Origin: Emydura subglobosa
Taxonomy: Eukaryota > Chordata > Testudines > Chelidae
NCBI GenBank assembly: GCA_007922225.1
Contig: ML680086.1
Span: 4,270,259-4,334,258, forward strand
Direction: 5' to 3'
Length of the DNA: 64,000 nucleotides
The translations under genes and the position numbers were made by a program. The notes under the pieces were generated by a model. The model was not told where the DNA came from. It did no database searches and saw only the letters and a program-made list of their open reading frames with translations. Within the stretch, counting starts at the first letter, position 1, and the number at the start of each line of letters is the position of its first letter. Below are positions 1-13,500 of this stretch, in pieces.

Positions 1-1420
1 ATTCACATTTCCCTAAAAGCTATTTGTTTTAAGCTGTCTTCAAACTCAGGCAGGCCCCACAACATCAGTTTATGTTCTGTTGACTTTGGAATAGTCTCTT
101 CACAATTGTAAGGGTAATTTTTTCTTTTTTTTTTTTCCTTTAAGGTAACCATTTGAAATCTGGAATGCAACTGGCATGATAAGGGGTGGGGTTCTATCAC
201 AAATTTCAAGGCAATCTGGAGTTCATGGTAGCAACACATGCACACATGAAATAATCCCTTGAACAGGAAATAGTAAGGTTGGAAGCATAAATCTGGTGAG
301 GGGAGAGTAATTCATGACAAATTATAAGGTAGAAGGAAGGAACAGTTAGATCCTGTAACTATCTCCAAATTTTCCATTTTTTTCCTTAGAAGATGCAAAA
401 TTTTGTTTCTTTTATCTCCCATGAGTTTTTGCCTTGACTCTCCTGTAACACTGATCCAGAACCAAAGTTGTTGTGGTCAGAGATAAAGTCCACATTACTA
501 CCTTTTAAACCCTCTCCAAAATTATTCAGTACTATTCTAAGTAGACCTCCCCTTACCTTACCACAGCCTCACTGGCACAGGATAAGAGTACCATTGCTGA
601 TAAGTGCCCCTCACTAATTTCAGGTACATTAACCTGAACTATTTCACTGACATGATTCAATTCAGTTTTAAACTAAGTTGTCAAAATCTGACTAGATTTA
701 GGTATGTTTGGAGCTGTCCAGTCACTATCTTCAATAACCTTTACCCTCCCTCCTAAAAGGAGCAGAGATTGGTTGGGTAGTCATCCAACATGTGCACATC
801 AAGGGAAGGGTTTTTCAGCAACAAATGAACCCCTGAGCACTCATGTAGACAGGACATCCTGCCCCAGGGAGAAGGCAATAGCCAACTGCTTCCACATACA
901 AGGCACTCCATCCCCAATGATGTTCACCAGCCAGGGACACACTGGGCCATCCTACAAACCAAGGAGACAGTTCCTGGATTGCTAAAGAATTTTATACTCT
1001 GGTATTTGTGTATTTTTCAGATAAATTACAGGCTAGAATATGCTATTCAATGAACTCATACAATAAATATCACAAGTCAGAAACAGACTAAGTCTTCCTG
1101 GTAGAGGGGTTCTTATTACAGCCCAAATATTCATTTTTGCAATATTTTAACTGGACTCTTCTGTAGACCCACAAGAACATGCTAAAACAGTGAGAAGTCT
1201 TGCAGCTATAGAAAACTGCCTATCAGCCTACAAAAGTAGGTAATTAAAATAACTACTTGAGTGACTCTTGCTCAGTTGCATGCAGGAACTCAGATGATTT
1301 TTTGGACAATTAAGATATCTCTATTCACTACAACACAATTTTTACACTTGCAAAACGGCTCTGGACAGTGACAACTTGAAAAAAGGTTCTAAAATTTATT
1401 TAGTTTCTCTCAAGATGTAC
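1..1420. other. RBM39 intron 15 (partial)
   Basis: AT-rich intronic sequence. No coding exon, RNA gene or clear repeat was recognised. The short open frames in it lack family resemblance. Confidence 0.6.
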
Positions 1421-1526
1421 CTGAGCTGAATTTTTGTCTACATAAATGTGGATAACTCCTCCATGTTTGTTACATTCCTCAATAACATCATCCTTAATTT
1501 CTGTGTCCCAGCCAGCTTCTTCTTCA
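1421..1526 (-). CDS. RBM39: RBM39 exon 15 (residues 428-463), last exon in window
   Basis: Encodes EEEAGWDTEIKDDVIEECNK and on to HIYVDKNSAQ, inside the UHM domain. Acceptor CTTTTTCAG, donor GCTCAG/GTACAT. No further RBM39 exon is visible in 1-1420, so the terminal exons lie outside the window. Confidence 0.96.
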
Positions 1527-4500
1527 CTGAAAAAGACAATATTCAAAAGTGAGAACTTGGAACAAAAACAAGATCACACCTACAAAATACTAACTTTCCC
1601 ACTAACCCCACTAAAGTCAGAAACAAATGTGAAAAACTGGAATAGGCAGTGGGTAATAACTTACGTTTGAGGGTTAAACATATTGGAAAGCTGGAAGCAT
1701 TGTGTTGCAAGTGGTTGTACAGAAGCAGCTGCAGCCAAAACTATTTAAAGAGAAAGTGACAAGTTTTTCCTTCATTCAAGAAAAAAGTCTTTTACATAAA
1801 ATTAATTAATAAGTAAGGCTTTTTTTTGTCTGTACTTCATAATCATAGAACTGAAAGGGATCTTGAAAAGCCATCAAGTCCAAGTAAATTCTTGAACTAT
1901 ACACCTTAAAACCCACCCAATATCTTATTTCACAATCCTTTCCCTATATTTAATGAATCAATCAATCAATATCTCTCCCTCTCCCTCCCTCCCTCCCTCC
2001 CTCTGGTATTACAGCAAACAGTACGTAAAAAAGGTTAGCAGTATTTTTTTTTTAAACTTGATTAAATCCCTCTGAAAACAAACAGGCATTCTTTGATATT
2101 TGATGTATATTAGAACATAGAAAATGTAGTACGCCACTAGAATGCATGTGAAAGACAAGATTCTCAGAACTATCCCATTTAAAAACCGGTGCAGTTTAGA
2201 ACTCTTAAACCTGTGCATAAATTCAGTTATTCATGATTATATTAACCAAATTAAACAAAAACAGAAGTAATTTTTTATACTTGTATATGAAAAGCTTTGC
2301 CTGCCCAAAGCATTCCTACAGGGAACTGCACATCCTATAGCTCAATTTTCAGTAGAAGATACAGTCCAATGTATAAACCAAATGGCAGCTCTATATAGAT
2401 ACAACCGCACAATTCACACTTACGGTGATAATGGAACCTTAACAGGCAATTCCAATAACTCTGAAAATTCATTAATATATTTAACTAGTTATTCTATAAT
2501 TAAATACAAAATTTGCAGCTTTCTTTAAAGGATAGGGAGGATTAAATGTCAGTTTAGAAAGCTTTTCTAAGTAGTGAAAAGGGTGGATGTCAACATTTTA
2601 CCCATAAGTCAGTTAAAGTTACAGTACTGTGCTGGTTATGCCACAGCTTGAATAAAACCCAATGATCAGTAGTAGCCATTCAGTGTGGCTGATTTATAAC
2701 AGCCAATCATTTAATTGCCCCATTATAAGTTGCTATTTGAAACTGAATAAAATGTAAATTTCAATTAATGTGAGAAAGAAAAAGAGAGTAAAGAGTTTGG
2801 TTATCATTTTGAAGGCACAACTCCCTTTTTAGGTCTGTGGAAATTTTCAGATGAATAGTGGGGTTGTATGACTTGCCCAATATCATTCAATAAATTCATG
2901 ACTAATATGGGAATAGAATCCAGGAATCCAAACTCCCAGTTCTCTTATTTAACCCACTCTCTCTAACATATACAGCTAGAAAACTGTAATTAATTATTAA
3001 TTTTTAAAGAGATTTGTCTTTCTTAATAGTGCAAAATTTAGGAAGTATCAGGAATACTAGGGTTAGGTGTTAGCTTTGTAAAGTCAAAAATGTATTTTAA
3101 ACCAGTAACTTAAAGTGTGTGTTTCCTATAGATACCAATAAAACAGCATTTCTTGGGTGCTGGAAGAACTTTGCACCAGAAGAACTTTAAAACTGTGTAG
3201 AAAGCACCCACACTTGCAAACCCATTTGCCAATGGTATATATTAAATACAACCATACCTTCATTCTGCTGGGAAAGTCTGGTTTGCAAATCTAAAGAAAA
3301 AAATGTACAGAAAGTTAAATATTATCAAGAATACTAAACACTAGATCTTTAACTGCCCACCCTAAATCTAGGTTGAACAAGATCTTCATGCAGATACACA
3401 AACACAGCCACTCTGTTTCTTTATATTTCTTCAGATAGGAGAATAAAAATAGTTTTGTTACTTCTAATTTATCACATGAAAGGTACTCAAATACTAGTGA
3501 TTGGGAGCACCTATAAATACCTAGATAAATATTCTCCAAAGATGCAGTATTCAATTAATGGATAGGGAGATAAACATGACACTTCTCTCTTTGGTCCACA
3601 CACTTGCTTTACCGTAATCTGTTCTACTTATCCTCTTGATAAAGAATGCTTTGGACATCAAAGTAGGAGAGAGAGCAGTTTTAACAAGCATTATATACAA
3701 ATTATTTATGTAGTAATAGTTTTATCTTCATTAGCCAGTATCTTCAATGTAATTTAATAGAGATTATTAAATTCCATTAAAAAATACAAACAAGTTTCAG
3801 CTAGTGACCTTTTCTTATAACAGAACTCAATGCTGAACTATTAGTTAAGTGCTTTCCAAGTTCAAAATAGTTTGCAAATATATCTAAATGAGACTCAAGG
3901 TGTAGTTATTCCAGTTTTACAAATGGGGGAAATGAGACAGAGAGAACATGATTTTCTAAGCATCACTAAGGAAGCCAATATCACGGTCAGAATTAAATTT
4001 GATGTTTAATGCATGCTTCTTCAAATTAGCAGGAACAGAAAACTATGGACTGCAAGTGATGTAAATGTAACTTCAACTTTTTCCTCATGCCCAGATCTTC
4101 CGTTAATTCACACAAACTAGCGTAGGGAATGGTCATGCTTTGAGACACCAATATCTAGTCCAGTATCTAATCTTCAAGAAAGGTGAGAACAGACGTTTTA
4201 GAGGAGGATGCCTGAAAAATCTCAGTAGATAGTTTTGTTTCTAGACTAGTTAGTCAGACACTTCACTATCTCCTCATGAGACAGTTTTTTGTACACCTCT
4301 AATTTTTATATCCAGTGTCTGAAACTGGCCTAGTTCCAAAAGGTGTTTGGGAATAGGTGACCAGAACTGAATTCAGTATTCCAGGTAAGGGATTCATGAC
4401 TGCTATTTTCTGAATTAATTAGCTCTTCCAACCTATAATCAGCCATAGTACACACATTTCCTCTAAAGTCTGGCTCATCTATACAGATATTCGCTACAGG

Positions 4501-7500
4501 CCCATGTACTGATTAATATTATTTGTACATAAAAATAAGACTGGAGTTAGGCTGTAAGAGTGTCATTTTGAGGGTGTGTGTTCTGTAGCTGGTTTTATGT
4601 TGAAAATGAAAAGATTTGAAGACATGCAGCATCTGAGCGCATAGTTATGATACTTGTGTGATTGAAGGTTGGTTTACCTGGAGTTGTAGCAATTTCATTC
4701 ATAGGAAATGCAATGAAAGAACCTTAATTTCTTTTTTTAAGTAAAAAAATAAACCAAAGACTTTCCAGGTTTCTAAATATAGATCAGTGAAAATATTTAC
4801 ATGACACCTATAAGGATCCATCTGTATTATTCTTCCCATGCCCTTGGCAGAGACCTAGTGTCCACTGCACCATCCCACTCCTTTTGTTATCGCTCACACA
4901 GCTTCTCATTGCACAGCCACTGCCTCACCATGTCCCCCGGATCACAAGCCAGTCAGTCACTTGCCCAAAAGCCCCAATGAAGATTAGGTCCTCATTGGTG
5001 CTGGAAGCTGTACACTTGGGAGACCATCTAAAGGACACAGACAAAGGGTTGAGGATCGAGTATTTTGCAAGTAAGTGAACCTGGTAGTTTTGTTGGGTTT
5101 TTTTACTTTTTAATATAACTATTTTAATAGTGACAGGTTGGGTGGGGAAATAGTTGGAATGGACGCAAGAGTAAGGGACAGTCACAGTTCCTCATCTGCT
5201 TAGCCATGTCCGCAGGCAGGGTTTTGTTGGTATCACAGCCAAAGTGAGTCTTGAGGAGGAGAGATTTGAAGGGCAATGTGGTAGTAACCGTACCAGTTTT
5301 ATCTGAGAGTCTTCCCCATGTACGAGATGTTTGAGAAAACCATTGAGATGTTTCTGAGGGAGAAATTCATTGGGTGGCAAAGGCAGAAATGCAGATGAAG
5401 TAAAGGCAGATTGCAGTAAGTTATCAGATCAGTTAGGTAGCGCAAGGCTAAGCTGTGAAGAGTCTTAAGAAAGGGGAAGACAGTGGAGGGTCCTGAAGAG
5501 GGCTCATGTGGCCACAGCAACAAGTCAGAAAGATGACCTCAGCAATGTTTTGCATGGATTTTGGAGGGCAAGGTTGTAGTAGTCAATGCCAGACAAGAAG
5601 AGACTGCAAATGTCAAGACATAAGACAGAAGCACATGGTTGAGAGATGTATATGCATGAATGGAGAGGAAAGGCAGAATTTTTGAAATGTAAGACAGAAG
5701 AAACTAGATTTAGTCATGGTTTGCACATGCAAATCTAGAGGTCAAAGTCAAAGACATCCAGGTTACAGACTTTAACAGCTTTTAAACTTTTACTTACTTA
5801 AACTTTTACAGACTTTAACGATGGTAGGATTGTACACGGTGAGAGATCAATAGCTCACTTTTGGACTTGCAGGGTTTAAAGTCAACAACTTGACCTCTCC
5901 TGTTCATGGATGTCAAAGCATGACTATGGTAGTTCCACATTAAATAGGATATTACTGATCTGTGCCTAACCAAAGCACAAAAATAAGTTGTTTCTCCATT
6001 CCTCTCAGGAATTTTGTAGCAGAGAGAAACAATGAGGTTTCAGATTGCTAATAAACTATCTATTAATACATTGTACAGGTTAGTAAGTTTGCTTGTAAAA
6101 TTGCAGAGTTCAGTAATTCACCATGACTGGGAGGCCTGCTGTGAACTACTACAGTTCTAATGTTAAATCACAAGATGTAAAATACTTTCACATACCTTGA
6201 AACTGTAACATGCTAAAAATAAACTTGCAAAAATAAATGGCAAAAAATTCAAAATTCTTACCTGCTACAGCACCAAATGCTAAAGATCCACTCATCTGCA
6301 GAGCCTGTTGTGCAGCTGGGGGAATCTGCAAACCAGTACCTGCGACAGAAAGTACTAGTCTGAGTTCTTCACTTGGTAAGTGGTAAGAACCATTACTGAC
6401 CTTCATAACTATTGTTCTTAGAGATGTGTTGCTCATACCCATTCCCAGTTAGGTGTGTGCGCACCACATGCACTGGTGCCAGAAATTTTTCCCTCAGTAG
6501 TATCTGTAGGGATGGCTCTGGTGCTCCCTGGAGCCATATGCACATGCACAAATATATAGAGTGCCATCAGCCTCCCCTCCCCACAGTTCCTTCTTGCCAA
6601 AACGCCGACAGAGGAGAAAGGTTGGTGGATTGTGGAATGGATATGAGCAACATCTCGAAGAACAACAGTTGAAGAAAGAAAGGTTACTGACTTCCCTGAG
6701 TGCTTGCTCATGTCCATTCCCAGTTAAGTGACTTCCTAGCCTCTGGAGGTAGGCCAGGAGTTTAAGGACATGCAGTCTGCCTACTGCTCTGCCAAAGCCC
6801 ATGTTGTCACAGGCTTGCTGAGTGATGGTGTAATGGGCTCTGAAGGTATGAACTGATGACTAAGTTGCTGTTCTACAGATATCTTGTATAGGAATCTGAT
6901 TCAGAAATGCTGCCGATGATACTGGGGCTCTAGTAGAAGGAGCAGTCAATGGAGCCAATGGCGTGATCTTTGCCTGCTCACAGCATGCTCAGATGCAGGC
7001 GGTGAATCAGGAGGAGATCCTTTGGGAAGATACTGGCAGGCCTTTCATCCGATCTGCAATTGCAATGAACAATTGTGTGGCTCTGCAAAAAGCCTATCCA
7101 AGTAAAAAGCCAGAGCTTGTCTGACGTCAAGCATATGAAGACGCCTTTCCTCCAATTTGTGGGGCTTGGGAGAGAAGACTGGCAGGAATATAGTCTGACT
7201 GATATGAAACTGTGAAACCACCTTTAGCAGAAAAGCAGGGTGAGGACGCAACTGGACCTTGTCCTTGAAAAGCATTGTGTACAGAGGTTTGGAAGTCAGA
7301 GCTCTGATCTCTGAAACCCTCTTCGCTGAAGTGACGGCCACTAAGAAAGTGACTTTCCATGACAGGTAAAGGAGAGAGCAGGATTCTGGGGGGTCCAGTG
7401 AGCCTAGATAAAACCAGGCTGAAGTCCCACGGAAAAATTGGGTCTCATCAGTGGAAAGACTCTCTATAGGCCCTTTAAGGAACCTGGCTGACATCTCATC

Positions 7501-10500
7501 TGAAAATACCAATCTGCCTTGTATACAAGGGTGAAATGCCGATATGGCTACCAGGTGTGGCTTAATTGACTGCACCAGGCCTTGTTGTTTTAAGTGAAAC
7601 AGATATTCCAAGATTGACTGGACAGAGGCCTCTGTCAGAGAAAGATCCCATTTAGATGCTCAGCAGGTGAAGCACCTCCACTTAGCCAGATAAGATGCTC
7701 TGGGGAAGGACTTTCTGTTCTCTAGCAGGATTTGTTGGATCTGAGTAGAGCTAGCTTGTTCCTCCACTTCACCATGGAGCAGCCACGCTGTCAGGTGGAG
7801 GAATGCTATATTCAAGGTGCAGCAGCCATCCTTGGTCCTGTGAGATTAGGCTCAGTTGGTCTGGGACAGCCCACAGGGGGACACCAACAAATCCAAGAGC
7901 ATCCCAAATCAACACTGGCACAGCCACGCCAGGACTATCAAGATGATTCGAGCCCTGTCCCTCTTGATTTTTATGGGAAACTTGTGGATGAGAGGAATCA
8001 GAGGAAAGTCGTACATCAAGGCACCCACCCATGGTAGAAGGAAGGCATCGGACAGCGAGCCCTTGTCGAGTACCTGTATTGAACAGAAAACAAGGTTACT
8101 TACCAGTAACTATTGTTCTTCGAGATGTGTTGCTCATATCCATTCCAATTTAGGTGTGTGCGTGCCCCGTGCACAGATTCCCGGAACCTTTTTCCCTTAG
8201 CCTGCCCACAGGGCCAGCTCAGGCACCCGACTCTGACAGTGGGGACGGGGGGTGGGTTTGGAATGGATATGAGCAACACATCTCGAAGAACAACAGTTAC
8301 TGGTAAGTAACCTTGTTTTCTCTCTTCAAGTGATTGCTCATATGCATTCCAATTTAGGTGATTGAGTAGCCATACCCATGGAGGCGGGTAGGAGTCTCTG
8401 ACAAGCAGCTCTACTCAGTAGGGCTCTGCCAACCGCTGCGTCGTCTCTCGCCTGTTGAACAATGGCATAATGGGTCGTGAAAGTGTGAACTGACGACCAG
8501 GTGGCTGCCCTGCAGATGTCCTGCAGTGGCATGTTCTCCAGGAAGGCTGTCGATGAGGCCTGAGCCCTGGTCGAATGTGCCGTCACCGTTCCTGGCAAAG
8601 GCACTTTCGCCTGCTCATAACACGCCTTAATGCATGACGTGATCCAAGAAGAGATCCGCTGGGTGGAGACGGGAGAGCCCTTCATCCTGTCTGCCACTGC
8701 TACGAATAGCTGTGACGATTTACGGAAGGGTCTGGTCCTCTCCATGTAATGTGTCAGGGCCCGCCTGACATCTAGCGAATGCCATCTCCATTCCTCTTCC
8801 GAACCGTGGGGTTTTGGGAAAAACACAGGGAGGAAAATATCTTGGTTACAGTGGAATTGGGACACCACCTTGGGAAGGAATGCCAGGTGGGGCCTCAACC
8901 TGACCTTATCCTTGTAAAAGACCGTATGGGGGGCTCTGAAGTTAAGGCTCTTATCTCAGAGACCCTCCTGGCCGAAGTGATGGCCACCAGGAACGCTACC
9001 TTCCAACAGAGGAGTAGCAGGGAGCATGTAGCCATGGGTTCAAAGGGGAGTCCTGTCAACATGGCGAGGACCAGGTTTAAATCCCAGGGGGGGATTGGAT
9101 CTCGAACCTGAGGAAACACCCTCTCCACCCTTCATAAATCTAACCGACATGGGGTGGGAGAACAGCGACCACCCTTGCAGTGGCTGGTGAAAAGCCGAAA
9201 TAGCCGCCAAGTGTACCTTCAGGGATGCCAAGGCTAGGCCCTGGGTCTTAAGGTGTAGAAGGTACTCCAGAATCACCTGTATAGGTGAGCAGGTTGGTGT
9301 GATACCCCTGGCTTCTGCCCAACCCGTAAAGCGCCTCCACTTAGCTCGGTATGTAACCTGTGTGGAGGGTTTTCTGCTACCAAGCAGAATCTGTTGGACC
9401 TGTAAAGAACAGGCCCTTTCACTCTCCATCAACCAGAGAGAGTCTCCAGGCTGTTAGATGGAGGGAATCCAGGTCCGGGTGCAGAAGGCGCCCCTGGTCC
9501 TGGGAGAGCAGGTTGTATCGCCTGGGGAGTGTAATCGGTGTGGCGATAGATAGGTGGAGCAGTGTACTGTACCAGTACTGTCTCGGCCACGCTGGGGCAA
9601 TCAGTATGACATTCGCTTTGTCCCTCTTGATCTTGAGAATGACCTGAGGGAGGAGCGGAATGGGGGGAAATGCATACATCAGGGCCCCTCCCCATTCCAC
9701 TAGGAACGCGTCGGACAGGGAGCCCGGCTCGCGACCTCGAAGCGAGCAGTATGTGGGGCACTTCCTGTTCCAAGACGACGCGAACAGGTCCAGTTGGGGA
9801 ACTCCCCACTCTCGGAAGATTAAAGCTGCCACCTCCTGGTGCTGCGACCACTAGTGTCTGGGTGAGAACGACCGACTGAGGCGGTCTGCCTCGTCGTTCC
9901 TGTTCCCCGGGAGGTGATAGGCAAACAAACGAAAGTCGTGCCTCACTGCGAACTCCCAGAGACACGTGGCTTCCTGGCACAGGGCTGAGGAACGCGCTCC
10001 CCCCTGCCTGTTCATATAGAACATGGCTGCTGTATTGTCCGTGAGGACCCAAACTGCCCTGCCCTTCAGGAATCTGAGGAAGATTCTGCAGGCTAAACGG
10101 ACCGCCCTGAGCTCACGGACGTTGATGTGTAGGGCTCTCTCCATTGGTGACCATAACCTTTGGGTGCCCAGATTGCCACTGATGTGGGCTCCCCATCCCA
10201 CATCCGAGGCATCCGTGATAAGGGTTACGGACGGAGCCAGATCTCTGAACGGGACTCCTTTGAGCACCTCCCTTGGGTTCATCCACCAACGGAGGGAGGA
10301 CAGCACCTGTGGGGGAATCGTGACCACCTTGGTCAGTACATGTGTAGAGGGAACATAAACCGAAGCTAACCAGACCTGCAAGGGTCTTAGCTTGAGGCGA
10401 GCTAGCCTTACCACGTAGGTGGAAGCTGCCATATGTCCCAACAGCTGTAGGCAGCGCCTAGCTGTCGTCATGCGGGACCTATGCAGCTCTGCGATAATGG

Positions 10501-13500
10501 AACCCATTGCCTCGAAACGCGGTCGTGGCAGGAAGGCTCTGGCCTGAACAGCATCCAGAGTAGCCCCAATAAAGTCAATGCGCTGCACCGGGGTAAGTGG
10601 GGACTTTTGTTCATTGATGAGAAGCCCCAGTCTGGTGCATGTGGTGCAGACCAACTCCAGGCTGTTTTGCACGCGAGACCTGGATCTGCCCTTAATGAGC
10701 CAGTCATCCAGGTAGGGAAATATCCGAACCCCCCTACGGCGTAAGTAGGCCGCCACTACAGCCACACACTTTGTGAAAACTCTCAAGGCTGAAGACAGGC
10801 CAAATGGGAGGGCCGCAAATTGATAGTGACCTCCTTCTATCGTGAATCTCAAGAATCTCCTATGCCCTGGCAAAATGGAGATGTGAAAATAGGCATCCTT
10901 TAAAATCAAGGGCCGCGTACCAATCCCCTGGGTCTAATGCCGGAATTATGGAGGCTAGGGAAACCACACGGAACTTGATACGTCTGATATATCTATTCAG
11001 ACGGCGGAGGTTCAGGATCGGTCTTAGGCCGCCCTTGGCCTTGGGGATCAGGAAGTATCTGGAATAAAATCCCTTTCCCTTTTTCCTCCGCGGGACCTCC
11101 TCAATCGCACCGAGGCTCAGGAGCGAATGGACTTCCTGAATGAGTAGTTGCTTATGCGCGGGGTCCCTGATAGGGGATAAAATAGGAGGTGAGTCCGGGG
11201 GAAAAAGACATAAGCTGAAGGGCGTAACCCTTGAGGACCACCCCAAGGACCCAACGGTCCGTAGTAATCGATTCCCAAGTCTGATAGTAAGGCCGAAGTC
11301 TATTTTCAAAGGGTGGGTCAAGCTCCCGGGGAAAAGGAAGAGCACCACCCTCATAGTCGCTGTCAAAAGCGTTTATTACCGTTGCCACTCCGGGTTTTTG
11401 CGCCAGGCTGCGTCTGCGCCGAAGAGCCCTGCTGACCACGGCGGTTAAGGCCTCTGAAGCGCTCTCGCCCCCGTCTCTGCTGAGCGACCTTGGGGGCTTG
11501 TCTTGGCGGGGGAGGTGGCTGCCTTTGTGGCTGGGGGTGAGACTGACGTCTCGACGCCTGAGGGGTGTATAACCCTAAGGACCTCAGGGTAACCCTCGAA
11601 TCTTTAAGGGCATGTAATTTTTCATCCGTCCTCTCTGAGAAGAGGGCGGAACCTTCAAAGGGGAGGTCCTGGATGGCTTGCTGGACCTCTACTGACAACC
11701 CTGATGCCTGCAGCCAGGAACATCGGCGCATTACTATGGCAGAGGTCACTGCCCTGCCTGCGGTATCTGCCGCATCACTGGCGGATTGCAGAGCTGCTTG
11801 GGCCACTGCCTCACCCTCCTGTGCCAGGGTGGCCAGGTCTGCAGCTTGATCAGCAGGAAGCGCTGAGATCAGACGTTGCATTGATACTCACAGGTTCTGA
11901 TTATATTTTCCCAAGAGGGCCTGATGGTTCGCCACTCTTAGTTGTAAAGTGGCCGTGGAATAAACCTTGCGGCCGAAGAGATCTAACTTTTTCCCCTCCT
12001 TATCTTTGGGGGTACTTCCTTGACCTCCCTGGCGATCTCTTTGGTTTGCCGCATCCACAACTATAGTCCCCGGGAGGGGATGATTGTACAGGAACTCGAA
12101 GTTTTCCTTTGGCACATAGTACTTCCTTTCTGTTCCCTTCGATGTTGGGGGAACAGAGGAAGGCATTTGCCAAAGGGCCTTCACAATTTTCATTACCCTC
12201 TCATGGACTGGAAGGGCCACTCGAGAGGGGCCTGAGGACCTCGAAGGGCCAAAGAGGGGGTCATCCTCCTCTGACATCTCAAGCAGTAGCCCCAAATTGG
12301 AGGCTACCCGCTTAAGGAGGGCTTGGTGCGCCCGGAAATTGAAAAGGGGCGCCTTATGGTCCCTGGACATCCCTTCATCCGGGGATGAAGAGGAGGACGG
12401 GGGGACAGGCCCTGTGGAGGGACCTTCCTCCGGGTCTGACTCCCTATCAGAAGGGAATTGTGGAGGCAGCTGTGTCAGGAGAGGTGGGGGATGTACCACC
12501 CCAGAGTGGAGCGACTCAGCAACCTGACCAGGCTGAGCGGTCCAAGGTCCCCAATATGGCCACTGCCACGGCCCTTGCGGCCACCCTGACATAGGTGGCT
12601 GCTGGGTGTCCACATATTGTCTCTTTTGGCTTGAGCCGCCAGACCGTCTCTTGCGACTTTTCGGCGGGGAACGGCTCTGGAACGAGGAGTAGGACTGGTG
12701 CTGACGCCTACGGTGTCTCCTTGAGGAGGATCGGCTGGAGGAACTGGTGGACCTCCTGCGTCCCGACCGTTTGCAGCGGCGCTTCCCACTACGGGACCGG
12801 GAGTGACGGCTCCTTCGGCTGCGTGCCGTCAAAGCAGAATGGGAACGCACTGGTTTTCCAGTGCCGAAGTCAGCGGTGCCATTGGTGACGCATATGCCAA
12901 TGGCGGAGCTGCATACATCGGTGCCGGCGGATACATCGGTGCTGGCGGTACCTCACCCCCCGGTGCTGGTAGCCCTGGAGGTACCGTGGACTGGTCCATT
13001 AAGGTGGACCACGCCAGGGAGACGCGTGACGCCGCTGACAGGACCAGCATCATAATCGGTCCCGACATCATCTGTGCCGCAGTCGGTGCCGGATGAGACG
13101 GTGCCGCTGCTGCCGGAGCTGAAGGGGCCTCGGGGTCGACATTACTCGGTGCCGCCTGGGTGTTGCTTGGAGAGCGATGCCACGACCTCCCCCGCACCGG
13201 AGAGCTCGAGCCCGAGCTGTGGGTGGTGTCAGAGTCGGCGCTGACACTTCTGCGCCGGCTCTTGGTGCCTCCTGACCGCCCCCGGTGCCGCGGTGCCAAG
13301 GCGCGCGACGACTTGGAGTCGGAGCTTGGAGGGGGACGCGCTCTCCACCCTCCATGGCCGTCTGGGTGAGGATGGGGAGCGAGGTTTCCTCCACCCACCA
13401 GGGCTACCCAGCGCGGGTTTGCCCCAAGACGCTAGTCCTGCGCCCCTCAGCCGAGACAGAGGCGTAGGCAAGGCTAAGAGGGCCTTTGCCGCAACGAACG

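Noticed and set aside
7732..8200. Plus-strand open frames of 100-114 codons
   Set aside because: They are antisense to DIRS recombinase and terminal-repeat sequence, show no family motifs and overlap each other.
8338..8898. A host or phage integrase gene
   Set aside because: The tyrosine-recombinase motifs are real, but the ICR, inverted repeats and RT/RNase H next to it make it the DIRS recombinase.
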